Origin: Collybiopsis luxurians FD-317 M1
Lineage: Eukaryota; Basidiomycota; Agaricomycetes; Agaricales; Omphalotaceae
Length of the DNA stretch: 47,361 nucleotides
Reading direction: 5' to 3'
Assembly (NCBI GenBank): GCA_000827265.1
Contig: KN834848.1
Coordinates: 131,313 to 178,673, forward strand
The notes under the pieces are model-generated. The model was not told where the DNA came from and searched no databases. It was given only the letters and a program-made list of their open reading frames with translations. Both the position numbers and the translations under genes were made by a program. Numbering within the stretch: position 1 is the first letter of the stretch; each line of letters opens with the position of its first letter. Below, one piece after another: positions 1 to 11,468 of this stretch.

Positions 1-400
1 CACTCACTGCATTGCAAATTCCCCCTTCCCATAGGAGGTGAGTTCTTCATCTCCCATGTCCCTGGAAATCAATCTCCACTCACTGCATTGCAAATTCCCC
101 CTTCCCATAGCATGTGAGTTCTTCATCTCCCATGTCCCCTCAAAATCAATCTCCACTCACTGCATTGCAAATTCCCCCTTCCCATAGCAGGTGAGTTCTT
201 CATCTCCCATATCCCCTTGAAATCAATTTCCACTCACTGCATTGCAAATTCCCCCTTCCCATAGCGGGTGAGTTCTTCATCTCCCATGTCCCCTTGAAAT
301 CAATCTCCACTCACTGCATTGCAAATTCCCCCTTCCCATAGTTTGTGAGTTCTTCATCTCCTATGTCCCCTTGAAATCAATCTCCACTCACTGCATTGTA
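1..400. repeat. 77-bp minisatellite, about 5.2 copies
   Basis: Units begin with cactcactgcattgcaaatt at 1, 77, 154, 231, 308 and 385, so the period is 76-77 bp. Copies differ by only a few bases, mainly in a short variable spot after 'cttcccatag' (gaggtg, catgtg, caggtg, cgggtg, tttgtg). The array runs off the left edge of the window and stops inside the sixth unit at about 400. No reading frame is maintained. Confidence 0.95.
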
Positions 401-1029
401 TCCAATGGTCACTTGATAAACATTGCCCTTTTAGCCTGTAAGTTATTCATCCATTGTTCCTAATACTTTAAATGATCCTTACTTTTTGCCAACTTCTTCT
501 GCATAGTATGTGAAGTCTCTCCATGTGTTGCAAAGACTCTTAGCTGACAGAGTAATGTGCTCTTCATTCCTCTAGTTGGTATGTTGTTCTTCCCATGTCA
601 TTGGAACTATCTCCTGGCTAATTTTGACTTTTTGAAACCTATGCCTTTAGGATGTGTGTAATTACAATTTATTCCATTAAATACCTTCTTACATCTTGGG
701 ACAATTCTGCTTTCCAGCTGGTAATTTTCTCCCTTTTCTTCTTAATTCAATTTTGCTGATTATGATCATATTCTCCTTTTCATCTCTTCCTTCCAGTTTG
801 TATGCTAGTCACTTTCTATTGTTTGTTGCTTGGCATGGAACCATTCTCTATTTTAGTTCAATGTATGCTCTTTGGTGTTATCTTCCTTCCTCATCTTCTC
901 TTTCTTAATCATTTATTTACTGCTAGCAACCAGTGAGCAACCATTTGCCATTCACTAGTCTTCCAAAAATTTCATTCTGAGGGTCCACCTGTTTGTCTGC
1001 TACAAAGGTAACTCTCTGTCTTTCTGTAA
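401..1029. other. T-rich intergenic stretch
   Basis: A pyrimidine-rich, AT-rich stretch between the minisatellite and the DUF6532 gene. I see no coding frame longer than a chance open stretch, no RNA gene and no clear repeat. The part after 960 could hold a 5' exon or leader of the gene that follows, because an acceptor-like ctgctcag lies at about 1058-1065. Confidence 0.5.
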
Positions 1030-3064
1030 GTGTTGCCATTTTATGAACTTAAATATGTTGCTGCTCAGATTCCAAAGGATGGTCATGAGTATACCTCTTC
1101 TGCCCACATTTCTGAGGTCATTGAAGGTGACAACAATGACTGTGGTCTTCCTTATGTCTCTGAGCCAGCTGACCTTCCACAAGATAATGAGTGTGTAGAC
1201 ACACAAGATGCAGATGTCAAAGGTACTGGAACTTTGGACACAAAATTTGGCAAACTTCATGATATGGACAAAGCTTCAGTGGAATGTTGTCAGCAGAATA
1301 GCATTCTTGATGCTGCTTCCAATCTCCATATAGCCAACCCCATAGAACACAATACTGAATATGCAATGTCAATTATTGCTGATTATGTGTGTGCTCAATA
1401 TTCATATTGTTATTCTTTTTCAATGCTTATTTAGGTCACTGGTCTGGTTGACAACATGCAAGTTGAGCTCAAAGAGGTTGCTCGAGAGCTGGTCCCATCA
1501 ATGTATGGAATTGATCAAGTCCCAGTTGCCAATAACCAACGTAAGGCATTTGTTGGAGATCTGCTGGCTCAGTTGAGTTATATATTTCCTCGAACAATGG
1601 TGGGTGTCTTCAGCACCCTTTGTGGATTTGCTCTGATACTGGCATTCAGGCTATTGATAAGACAACCATGCAAATGAATGAACCTTACCGACACCCAGCT
1701 ATTGTTGCTGTTTTGCACCAGTATTTCTTTTCTGGAGATGAATCACTTGAACATTGTTTCCTTGATACATTCCTGTCAATCAATGAACTGGACAATGCAA
1801 AGGAAGTTCCTCAAGCTGTGCTAGGCCTTGTCTCAGTTGCAGTAAGATCCCTTCTTTTTCTTGTATGGTGTCAAGTTTCAACCATTTTCATTTTTGTATA
1901 TTTTTCTAGATCTACGCTGCTCTTCAAGAGTGGAAAGATGGGAAAACTGAATGCCAGTATGACAATTTTGTATTTGCTGACTTCAGAGATGAGTATGAAC
2001 TTCACATGAAACTCATTGAAAGGAAAATCCTGAGGTCAGATGGATCAGGAAAAGGGAAATATCACACTCTCATGGCTTGGCTGTACCATGAAGCTCAATT
2101 GTTAGTTCTTCTTAATTACTCTGAGTTGCTATTAAAGATATTGTTTTAGGAGTACTGCTGTGGATGATGGATTGCCTGATTTGGACTTTGATGGGATGGA
2201 GGGTTAGCACTTTAGTTTTTTTTTTTTGGAATGTCATATCTCGATGCAGTTTATCCTCTCAAACAACTTCCATATACACTCTAAATCCAAATAGTGAACA
2301 TTCTTACAAACTGGGTGTATTATAAATGTAGTTACACCATTGAAGGATATTATGACAAATTTGAGAAACTTATCAAGTTTGGTGTGCTCTAGTTGTTGTA
2401 TATGTACAGATACAGACTTTGACCAAATATCAAGTCCAAACCAATGGCACCTGGTCTGAGGTACCTGATGCAACAATTGACGAGTCTTCAGTGCTCGAAC
2501 CTTTCTGCCACAACAGCAATTTTTACTGGACTTCAAGTGACATGCATGGCCTTCAAAGTGGCAAACCAGTGAAGAAGTGTTTCCAGGAAGTGTTGTAGAT
2601 TATGGGTTATGAGTGGGTACAAAAATGATAAGAGAACTAATATTTGCTGGCTCTCATTCGAGCCTTTATACCTAAGTACAGAACTACTAGAATATTCCAC
2701 AAAATGCTACAAGTTACTAGGTGATTAGTAATGAGCCTATATTCAGTGCATCTACTATGTACTGCATTGGCACATACCATTATTAACACATGACATCATT
2801 GATCCACAACAGGAAGTCCTTAAGAGGGCTTTCTCTGCACAACTTGTGGGACCAACAGGTATGGTCTTGGCCATGGTGAACAATGACTTGGATCCCACTC
2901 CAACCAATGCACTTCTGAATGGTAAGTGCCCTAATATCACAATTAACTCTGCTTCTGCAGCTACCTATGAAGATCCTGATTACTGTCTCTTCTTTGACAA
3001 CAAAGAGTACAGTATGATGCTTGAAGGGAAGTGGGTTGCTATTCCCCCTGCAGAGAGAGTGTAA
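1030..3064 (+). CDS. DUF6532 domain protein (multi-exon, start uncertain)
   Basis: Function unknown; DUF6532 proteins are expanded in agaricomycetes and frequent near transposons. Introns I can support: 1387-1434, 1600-1649, 1842-1909, one starting at about 2107, and 2922-2960. Joining them gives a continuous protein. The DUF6532 core lies at about 1435-2106: a helix around 'VELKEVARELVPSMYGI', then 'PAIVAVLHQYFFSG', then 'AIYAALQEWKDGK', 'DEYELHMKLI' and 'MAWLYHEAQ', in the family order. The C-terminal part continues through 2410-2589 and 2813-3064 and ends 'KWVAIPPAERV'. The junction between about 2203 and 2410 is unresolved, because the splice phases I tried meet a stop. The first Met at 1030 may not be the start. 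A 218-bp insert interrupts the frame at 2592-2809. Confidence 0.65.
2592..2809. mobile_element. Short insert flanked by 8-bp direct repeats; candidate MITE or introner
   Basis: The sequence caggaagt occurs at 2584-2591 and again at 2810-2817, directly flanking this insert. The insert ends form an imperfect inverted repeat: ttgtagatta inside the left end against ttgtggatca read back from the right end (8 of 10). Removing insert and one repeat restores an open frame reading 'KCFQEVLKRAF'. Alternatively the gt of the left repeat (2590-2591) and the ag of the right repeat (2811-2812) can be used as splice sites, removing 223 nt and leaving the frame open with one extra Glu. An 8-bp target duplication is typical of hAT-like and several MITE families. 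Confidence 0.5.
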
Positions 3065-4389
3065 ATAATGTAACCAGCAATCATTTGATAACAACCAAAT
3101 AAAAATCTAGCTGTAGTGTTCTGTATCTGTGTACAACAAATGTTAAATGTATGTGTACTTGAAATTAAGTGATAAGTCCTAAGTCCTTTCAGACCATGCT
3201 GTTAAATTGTGAAGTCGTTGAATTGTGAAGTTGACAGTATCCTTGGTGCTGTGACTTGCCTTGAACCTTATTATTGAATCAGTGGCTGAATTAGGGTAGT
3301 ATGTGTGCCTGCATCTGTCAAACCGGCGAGCAGAGTATACAGAGTATACAAGGCAGCTTAGAACATGCTTGAAACTTTGAATTGACATGCTCAATGCTTC
3401 GAACTAGTGCCTCAATTCACATGTCTGAGAGCCTTCCAATGCACAGCTACCTTTGTAGAAAGTGATGACCTCTACTTTGCTACCATAGCAAAGGATAAAA
3501 TCTTCTCCAGAAATACAAGGATTTTATGAGTGGTTTCACAATCCGATACAATCCAATTCAAGTGGTCTCGGGCCATCTACATGCTTCTTTGATGGAATCA
3601 AATGGTACTCATTGACTACTCTGTCCTACCGGTCAATCAGAGCTCTACATTGCAAATCTGGCAACTACCAAAGGTGGCTTGGCTAAAATCAAAGGACAAC
3701 TCCTGACGACTCGGAACTGAAAAAAGCATGATACATGAAGAACCTCGAAATAGCAACTTCGAGGATCTTGACAGAGAAGACAAGAATCTTCTCAGAAACT
3801 CACCGCTGAAAGAACCGCGATGAGAATGGCACGCAATGTCTCTAGGACAGCTTCGAAAAGGGTGGCAGTCTAGCAAGGACTTCGATTGAATGCCAAGCTC
3901 CGAAAACTATTCTAGAGGTATAGTATCAGAAAAGTTAGATTTTTTTCCAGATTCCAAGCGGAGCAAAATAGGCAATCAATTTGAGTCTCAAGACCAGTGA
4001 CTTACTCTCAACATAATGGTAGAGTTGATGTGTGCCCATGATTCCTGCGACTGGAGCGGAAATGTCTAGTTGTTCACCGAAGCTTCGGCACATTCTAAGC
4101 AATCATCTTGTAAGTCTTAGTAGAAGAGGTGTTCGAGAAGGGTCAGAGATATCCGGTGCTATCCGCATGAGGCAGAAGACAACTATCCCAAGTGAAGTTC
4201 CCTCCACCTCCCAAGGATCTACGGTGATTTCCATTTAAATTGATATGCCAAGGCATTCTGTCGATGTCAGAAACGTAAAGTAGTTGGCTTAGTTGCGAAA
4301 CTGTAAGGTATATGACACTCAGCTAGGTATAGAGTAAATTAATGACAAGTCAGTATAATATTCATGATAGCTTTCCATTTTTCATCGAC
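3065..4389. other. Stretch with weak minus-strand coding signal at 3640-4240
   Basis: No gene I can name. On the minus strand, 3910-4238 reads open from an ATG ('MEITVDPWEVEG...') with one in-frame TGA, then a donor-like gtaagt. Further downstream 'FEAVLETLRAILIAVLSA' precedes a gtgagt at about 3803. This looks like two or three exons of a helical protein, possibly broken. I could not assign a family. The rest (3065-3630 and 4240-4389) shows nothing. Confidence 0.3.
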
Positions 4390-5441
4390 TCAAGAGGTCC
4401 TTTCCATCGATCTGGTCACTTCAACAGTATGTTCCCAAAGTCTCCTCCGTGACTCGTCGTTGCCGAAATATTTGGCCATTCCCATATTGTCTCCATTTGC
4501 ATCGATACGCCATGAACCAGGTCTCGATATTGTACTGAATAGTCCATGCAAAAAATATTCCCCCTCATCATCCTGCAATCTTGAAAAAGTGCGTACAGGC
4601 TGAACTTGCTTTTGACGATTGGACCGGCGAGACGGATGAGGAAGGAAGTGGAGGTGTAGGCACCGTTGGTACGGACTGGTCCAGGGTTGGCATGTATGAA
4701 AGCAACAGAGGGATAGCAAGAGGCAAATGACTGAAGACAAGCAAGTTAGATGAGACAGTGTACCTAAATCGAAGACTCACTTCAACCATCAGATCATTAT
4801 ATGTCGGAGCTTTGAGCGCTGCCGCAAACACTGAATATGTCTTCTTCAAGCCAAGATCATCCACATTAGTTTTCCTTCCATTTCCCGGCGCAAAGACAGA
4901 CAGCGCCTTTGCATCTTCCCCAGCTTCTTTAGCCTTGACCAGTGCAGGAGCCAACTCGTGCATGAATTTCCACCGCGAATAATAATGCACAGCCAACTTT
5001 TTATTGATTCCCTCCCGAGTTTCATCTCTTCCGCTCATATTCAGTATTCCAGCTGAAAGCACAAGAAAGTTGATCTTCGGAGTGCGCGTGAGCAGTTCTT
5101 TGGTTGTCACTTGCACATTCTTCATTAACGAGACATCTAAAGCTATGAATTTGTGTTTGGCAGAAGGTAATGTTGGTCGAGGGAATTTTGAGATGATCGA
5201 TTCGGCAGCGGCACGGTTTCGGCCAACACGGATGATATGTGTGTTTCCCTTAGTATGTCAGGCAAATTCCTCTGCCATTCCTTGCCCAATGCCTGCAATG
5301 AGGGCTTTCAATTCGCAGTCGGAGAAATTAAGAAAATGATTCTTGCTGACCTGAAGTTCCTCCCACGAAAACAGCAACTGGGAGATATGATGGGGAAAAG
5401 GCAGAGTTTAGAGCTCTCACAGCTGAAACAGAAGGAGCCAT
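4390..5441 (-). pseudogene. Short-chain dehydrogenase/reductase, disrupted
   Basis: An NAD(P)-dependent oxidoreductase of the SDR superfamily (Rossmann fold), substrate unknown. The start at 5441 reads 'MAPSVSAVRALNSAFS'. Intron 5293-5350 splits the cofactor motif 'GGTSGIGQG', and intron 4731-4780 follows 'YNDLMVE'. Also visible are 'VGRNRAAAE', 'NFLVLSAGIL' (the NAG-like motif) and 'VAFIHANPGPVRTNG' (the PG motif after the catalytic region). The C-terminus reads 'DDEGEYFLHGLF' to 'RRRLWEHTVEVTRS'. Two lesions: a TGA at 5258-5260, where 'EEFA-stop-HTKGN' most simply was CGA (Arg), and a frame change near 4572 between 'FSLYALFQD' and 'DDEGEYF'. Both frames elsewhere are well conserved, so decay is recent. 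A sequencing error at the second site is possible, but two lesions together argue for a pseudogene. Confidence 0.75.
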
Positions 5442-5693
5442 TTCGAATGAAGAAGAAAAGATAGCTTGAGAGACATTGTCAAGGTCAAGTTATAAGAACC
5501 GAATCCTGGCTGGGCTTATGCGGCCTTGTTCATCGGCTATCAGTTGTCGGGCGCTGTGCATGGATAATAAAATCGGTATGAACATACATAGATTGACACT
5601 TACGTTGCGCCTACTGAGTTTCCAGCAGATGATTTGTATCAATAGATCTTGCAAAAGAAAACATAGCTAAGAAAAGGTCAAAGAACGAATATG

Positions 5694-6013
5694 TCAAATC
5701 ATTGTCCCATTCTCCAACTTTCGAAGAAGCTTGTAAATCTCTTCCCTCACCTCTCGCCTACGAAACCTCATCACTATCTCTCGTATACAACCCCGAACAT
5801 GTGTGATGCTAAATCGACAGAGTCTCTAGTATCAGGAACCCAGCGTGACGAAACCATCTCAATGAACGCGCCATCGTCAAATATCTGCCCGCCGAAATCC
5901 AAGCCGAGGTGACGAAGACGCGGAACGAGGGGTCCGGCGGAGGCTGTAACAAGACGGAGTATGTATAAACTATTCCTCATGGACCGTGCCATACTTCCTT
6001 CCTTCTTTCTCAT
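5694..6013 (-). pseudogene. C-terminal remnant of an agaricomycete F-box/LRR-type protein
   Basis: The minus strand reads 'LVPRLRHLGLDFGG' and 'DDGAFIEMVSSRWVPD', the leucine-rich end typical of basidiomycete F-box proteins (ligand-binding part of SCF ubiquitin ligase adaptors). After 'VDLAS' the frame has to shift by one to continue as 'IREIVMRFRRREVREEIYKL', ending at a TGA at 5694-5696. No F-box start is found upstream (6014-6600), so only the last ~110 residues survive, with one frameshift. Function was presumably substrate recognition; the remnant should be non-functional. Confidence 0.5.
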
Positions 6014-6599
6014 GAGGGCAACCTATTAGATTTTCGACTGGGGACAAGCTTATCATCAGGTTTAACAGAAAGCTTGTGATTATCAAGCAGACCATGCGAA
6101 ATGCTTTCTTTGCAGACAGTTTCCAATACTCCCCAAAACCGCACTGTAGATGCACTAGGCTGCATTTTACTACTGTTCAAGGTTATTGTCAGTGTTTAAC
6201 CAACTGGTAGCTCACCACCTTTTGCCTTAGACGTTCCTATTACAGATTCACATTTCCCTCAGTAACCTCTTCGGAGCCCGCGCCATTGCATCTCCGGCAA
6301 AAGTAGCCCTCCAAATCCCGGTAAATAGTACCTGGAATTAAAAATTGCTGTGCATCAACTTCTCCTTCAATCATGCGACTCCTTCCGAGCGTTGTCCTGT
6401 CGCTCCCACTTCCGCCGTCTCTTTCCTCAGCAACGTCTTTTTGACTTTCGGCCAATTTTTCTTAAATTCTACTAGACTTAGACTGTGCACACCGTTTAAT
6501 TTACCGTGTATTGAGTGATGTGCATTTGGCGTTACTGTCTGGATAACGCTTTTCCGAAATTGTTCGAGTGGGACTCCGACGGCCCCGAAGGACAACTGA
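6014..6599. other. Intergenic, nothing recognised
   Basis: Both strands carry short open stretches only (longest about 90 codons on the minus strand), with no recognisable motif. No RNA gene or repeat seen. Confidence 0.4.
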
Positions 6600-7025
6600 T
6601 TGCTGTACTTCTTTTCACTCATTACAGTTGCTCTGGGCAAGTTGTCTATCTGATTCTGTTCTCTCCATTTTGCTCTGCTCAGCGGCTCGATCCTTTTGAT
6701 GTTGTTTACCTATTTGCCTGTTTAAAGCGAGGAATAACCTCCTCTGCAAGTTCTTCTAGTCGAATTCAAAAATACAGAATTCACAAAATACGTCAGCTGC
6801 CATGTCGAACATATGGTGCCATCTGAAATGCTAGAGAATTTTCTGAGGCAGATTTCCTTATGTGTACCTCGTATTTCTTTTGTTTCAATGGCAACAGACT
6901 TAAAGCTTAAAGCCTCAATCCGGAATGGGCAAGTTGCATTTCTCCCCTAACTCTCAGCCTGTGGATCGGGCCTTGAAAAGCACCGACTTACAGTCGTTCA
7001 TGCGTTCCGAAACCTTGCTGGTCCA

Positions 7026-7035
7026 TAATAAGAAG
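7026..7035 (+). promoter_or_regulatory. Conserved upstream box TAATAAGAAG, gene 1
   Basis: The 10-mer taataagaag lies 76 bp upstream of the ATG at 7112. The same 10-mer lies 88 and 76 bp upstream of the other two DUF6533 genes. Copy 2 has an otherwise diverged upstream region, so its conservation suggests a core promoter or regulatory element. Function is inferred from position only. Confidence 0.4.
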
Positions 7036-7111
7036 GAAGAAGGGGACCTATATTAGCCGGAAAGTAACACCAACCCCCATCCTCACTCGTCCTTCTGTAA
7101 CGACACGATAC

Positions 7112-8837
7112 ATGTCTTCCGCCTCTGGATCCCTTCTCGAAGCTGTTCATGCTGCTTACGCTTCCAGATACTCAAGTCGTAAGTTGTCATAATCTCTTTC
7201 CCGCCGTCTGCCAGGTTTGACCAGAATCTATCTCAGTTTCTGCTGGTATCATCGTCGTTTTTGACCATCGTCAGGATCCGTTATTATACTTTTCAAAAAA
7301 TGCGACAATAACTGACGCATAATGACTTTAGTCCTGACGCTGGATAGGGAGGTATGTGATTGGATTGCTCTTTAACCTGAGACTAAGTCGACAGTCCAGA
7401 TTGACTTAGTCTGGGTGAGCACATTGCATAGATGTTCGATAAGCAACTGCTAAACCGCTGCATAGAAAAAATCGCGATCGCTAGGGAAATTTCTATTCAT
7501 CGTTGTTCGTAGTCTCTTAGTTCAACTCACCACCCCAAACGTTGTCTTAGCTGTTCAGATCTCTAGAACCGTTATTATGCGCTGTCCGCTGTAGTGTGAG
7601 TAAACCATGCAATGTCTTTTTCTGGATATTCCTTGACACGTCGACAGGGTTAACAACTACTGTGAATAGTGCCTTCTTTTCAAGTTCCAGTGTGGTTGCT
7701 GAATCGGATTCTGTAAAGTTCTACTTTCACCGAATCTGACAGATCAAGTAAGTCTCTTTTCTGGATATAGCTTGAATGCCGTCGAACACGCATGCTCTTC
7801 AGACGTGAGCACCTGCTCTCGATTTACTCAATATATCTGAGAGTCGCATGGAACGATAATTCTTAACTCCAGTTGTATGTCCACCGTCACACGAGGTCCA
7901 CGCTCCACGATCTGACATGAGGTACAGGTATACGATTCTACTATTGGCAAGGATATAGCGGCGCTATCACTTGTATGATAGCAGAATGTAAAGTCTATGC
8001 CTGACGTTCATTGGCTGTCTAACTGAATCCATCTATCTATAGCGATTCTGCAAATGCGGTTATATGCACTCTACTCTCTAGATAAAAGAATTCTTTACCT
8101 GATGATCGTGTCATTCATTCTCAGCACCGTAGCTTCTATCACGATCGTCAATTTTATCCTGGCGAACCTTCAAGGTTCGTCCCTCCCTTTTCCAGACTCG
8201 TACTCCTCTCATATCTTTTTCAGCTGCAACGCGCCTGATACCAGGTTTCTCGTTCTGCTTTCCCGTTGTCATCCCGCCCTATTTCTATGCTCTCTGGATT
8301 CCAATGCTTGCATTCGAGACGGTCTTATTTGCTCTTGCAGCCTTCCAAGGCTTTCGGACCCATCGACGCAGTAATTCCCCTTCTCATTATGGGGAGCCTC
8401 TTTTCAGAATCTTGATCCGGGATTCTGTTATTTACTATGTTATGTATGTCAGGGGCATTGACTGATAAACCCTTTACTTATTTGCTACCTCTTGCTTTTC
8501 CAGGCTTTTCGCCACCTATCTGACTTGTGTTCTGGTCACGGTGATCAACGTAAGTACTACGTAGTCTTCTCTGATGCTTTGTTAATCTCAAGAAAATTAG
8601 CGAAAGTTTTTCGAAGTTCCTATTCCCTTTGCACTGGCTTTGTCCTGTGTGTTCGGAAACAGAACGATCTTGAATGTCAGGGAGTTTCACAGCGAGGTGC
8701 ATGGTGACAAGATGCCGCTTGCAGGATCCAGACGTCCTAGACTAGATCATCAAGTAAGAAAGACGCCAGGGCCGATCTCCAGTCAAACGTATATATTGGA
8801 GGATATGAGGACTACCTCGACTGGGGATGCATTTTAA
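7112..8837 (+). CDS. DUF6533 seven-helix membrane protein, tandem copy 1
   Basis: Integral membrane protein of a basidiomycete-specific family; function unknown, with a GPCR-like layout. Exons: 7112-7178, 7237-7269, 7332-7351, 7400-7414, 7466-7504, 7567-7595, 7648-7661, 7719-7747, 7803-7804, 7873-7874, 7928-7987, 8043-8174, 8224-8443, 8504-8549, 8601-8837. They sum to 945 nt (314 aa). The DUF6533 signature is 'FDHLLTLDREIDLVW' followed by 'SLGKFLFI' and 'NRYYALSAV'. Seven hydrophobic segments follow one another, ending at 'FALALSCVFGNRTILNVRE', with a ~65-residue polar tail. Residues Thr-Cys in 'LTDQTCIRFYYWQ' are spread over two 2-nt microexons and the next exon. Exons 4 and 7 are also tiny (15 and 14 nt). 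The acceptor before exon 8 is the unusual aag. Very similar to copy 3, more distant from copy 2. Confidence 0.85.
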
Positions 8838-9310
8838 ATGGTTAGCCCATCAACAGCTCAGAGCATCTAGTTGTTCCTGCAGGAACTCGCTTTAATCCTT
8901 GGGCTCTGTTGATTCAATTATCATTCTGGCCGGCATGGTTTCTCCAAATACATACTGTATATGATTGGGCTGTACAATACTATCCAGGCTCATATTGGAA
9001 CAATCGTCACTGTACAGCCAATGCGCTTGTCAAATGCGTTGAGAATCTATTACTTTATGTACCAAAATAGTAAGATAGGCTAATTATTCTTCTACCTAGT
9101 ACCAGCAAGCATCAAACCCTCTTGAATGAAAATCGGTGCTGCGTGCGATCCAAATGCTCAGTATTTCATTATCTCCAACAGTTTCCGAGTCCTCAGAACC
9201 TTCGATGATATACAAAACTCTCCAGAGAAGGACGTAGGAGTCGATACCCAGATCTGCGCCTATGGAAAATTGTAGGTTTGAAGATTCACAATTTTGATTC
9301 ACATGCCGAA

Positions 9311-11370
9311 GTATAGAAGGTGTCTCGTAGCGAAAAAAATCACGGTGTATGCGCTGCCCGGTTGCAGCACCGTTGCGGGTGACAGTAAGATAATCAAATC
9401 AAGAGAAGAAGAAATAAAATGAGAGACAACTCCCGTGCTTCCCACCACTCGACAAGCCCTTGTATCTGCTGCATATCATCCTCACGCCCACTCTGTCCCC
9501 TTCCAACTACTCTCAGCTCCCCTCCTCCTTCCTCCTTCCTCTTTCGCTCTTTCCTCTTCCAGATCCCACCCTGCTACCCCGACCATGCTCCTCCTCTTCC
9601 TCTTCGTCCGCGATGTATGATGCGCTATAACGGACATAAGATAACTTCAGACAACTCAATCTACGTCCTTCCCCTATCTCCGATATCTTTCTGAATGGAA
9701 GATCCTTGCAATTGAAGGACAAGTGGTTTTATGTTGGGATTTAGCTCCAATCTACCACGAGAGATATCTTGGCTGTATACTACAATTTGAAGCTGGTTGA
9801 TGCATGGGGATCTGCCGTCCTCTCTTGCTCCCCGCAATAAATTTGCTAGGATCAAATTCTTGGTTTGCACCGTTCCAATCACCAATCGAAGTCAAGCGTA
9901 TGCCCCCTGGCCTTCCGACATTCGAGTATCCTGCAGTCATTCTTGTTCAATGAAGTGAAGGAGGAGCATGAAGGGGAGAGATGGGGGCCGATGAAGCTGA
10001 GTCAGTACCAACAAGATCCGGTAACACTTTGAACTTAGCAGCTCAAGGCCTCAGGAATCACCAAGTATGACTCCGCCGACTCATTCTAATGGTACGCGAG
10101 CTACGACTCCGATTGTGAGTACCACTTCAAAAGTTTAGACCGCGTCGACTACTCCAGGTAAACGTTCTTTTTTGGATCCTCGTCCACCATTGGGGCTTCT
10201 CCGAGTCCGAATATCTATGGCATAGTCCTATCATTGCGGTTATCGACCCAACCCTTGACGTTCAATAAGCTTGATCACAGAGATGACTGTCGTCACCGGG
10301 AGGAGAGACACATTTGTTGGTATCAGTTCTTGATCATAGAGATGTCCTTCATCACCGGGAGGAGAGCCACACTTGTTGATATCAGTTTATCTCCCGATGG
10401 AATAGATGAAACGCGTCGCGTAGACGCGTACACCTATTCCAAATTTAGCTCGGCGCGAGTCACATGACGGTCATACATACAAAACGCCGATGTACAGTAG
10501 CGTAGTTCGCGGCTATCCACCATATTCGCCGCCACAGGGCTTGCCTGTAGATCCCTCGGCCCACTCCACCAACAATCCTGATTCAGAGTCTGCTCTTTTT
10601 TTTTCCATCCAAATCCTTGGCAGTTATGTTAAACAGAGCAGCATTATCAATGTCCCGACCAAACACCCATCTCACCCCGTACAAGGCCCTACATCGGTTG
10701 GCTGCCAATTGTGAGGTAGTTAAACGTTTCACCGCAGGTGAGCGCGATCGAGATGATCTTTTTTATTAATTGTGACTACTCCAGAAGCGCCACAACCTGC
10801 GTAAGGGTGAGTACCCTCGAGACAAGTTAACTCTATGGTTGGACGTGAGGATGCTGGTAAAGCTAGTGTACTCTTCATGTTTTTCGTTCGCGTAGTCTTG
10901 TCGATTCGAAAATACATCCGGATTATTATAACTTGACGGAGTGAGAAAGTAAAAGAATTTTCCAAGCCTATAGTCTGCCTGATATCGATGGGTTGGGTGT
11001 ATGCCACCTATTTCCTGATGGACCGTCAATTTCATTTGGATCGAAACTGTTTGCTGGCTGGGGCGAAAGATACCATCAGATTATTCAGGGGACGCACACC
11101 TGCCACACGCAGTTCGCTTAACACGATTATCCGGTATTGTACACAGATAACGATACTCTGTGTTTCAAATTTGCTAATTCCGTTCTAACAACGTTTCACT
11201 GTGATGACTGAGCTAGGATGAGCAAATAAATCCCATATTATAGCACCTATCATAGCACCTATCATTCTCGTGTCAGAGATGGCATATTCGTAAACCAATG
11301 CATCGCCACCGGTCATCAAAGAAAACACAGTCGAATTGGTTGAAACCTTGTCCGTTCAAGAGTTTAAAAG
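9311..11370. other. Intergenic spacer between DUF6533 genes 1 and 2
   Basis: No gene recognised. It holds a CT-rich low-complexity tract (about 9480-9610, ctcctcct-like) and a short tandem duplication (10270-10387). Short open frames on both strands lack codon periodicity or motifs. A donor-like gtgagtacc at about 10112 and nearby ag sites hint at a relic exon, but nothing can be assembled. Confidence 0.4.
10270..10387. repeat. 59-bp tandem duplication
   Basis: Two adjacent units, 10270-10328 and 10329-10387, both begin cttgatca and share agagatg, tcaccgggaggagag and ttgttg.tatcag. About ten differences between units. No coding role seen. Confidence 0.7.
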
Positions 11371-11380
11371 TAATAAGAAG
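11371..11380 (+). promoter_or_regulatory. Conserved upstream box TAATAAGAAG, gene 2
   Basis: The same 10-mer as upstream of genes 1 and 3, here 88 bp before the ATG at 11469. The surrounding upstream sequence is not obviously alignable with the other copies, which makes the exact match more meaningful. Confidence 0.4.
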
Positions 11381-11468
11381 GAATGTTGCCGCTATCTCAA
11401 TCTCCATCTGTCGACAAGCGACAGCATACCGTTGGGCTTACTATTCCTCCCCGTCCCTCCTTGCTGAT

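Larger units (their letters stand above)
6600..9310. repeat. Segmental duplication, copy A (partner at 13340-15950)
   Basis: About 500 bp upstream, the whole first DUF6533 gene and about 450 bp downstream match 13340-15950 in the same orientation. Upstream anchors: gctcagcggct, cctatttgcctgttt and the run from ataataagaag to the ATG. Downstream anchors: tgtatatgattggg against tgtatgattgggt, and ggacgtaggagt in both. The edges are estimated by eye. Confidence 0.75.

Noticed and set aside
1..400. CRISPR-like array
   Set aside because: The whole 77-bp unit is repeated with only point differences; no spacers, and the genome is eukaryotic.
6240..6640. Minus-strand frames upstream of the F-box remnant as its N-terminus
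   Set aside because: No F-box signature and no workable splice to 6013.
7748..7927. One single ~176-nt intron using donor gtctct four bases downstream of gtaagt
   Set aside because: It keeps frame (Asp-Gln-Val-Ser) but uses a weak donor, gives an intron three times the normal size, and leaves unexplained the two pairs of splice-site-like sequences conserved in all three genes. Not excluded without cDNA.
10234..10467. 77-codon open frame over the 59-bp tandem duplication
   Set aside because: Openness is explained by the duplicated sequence. No splice partners or motif.
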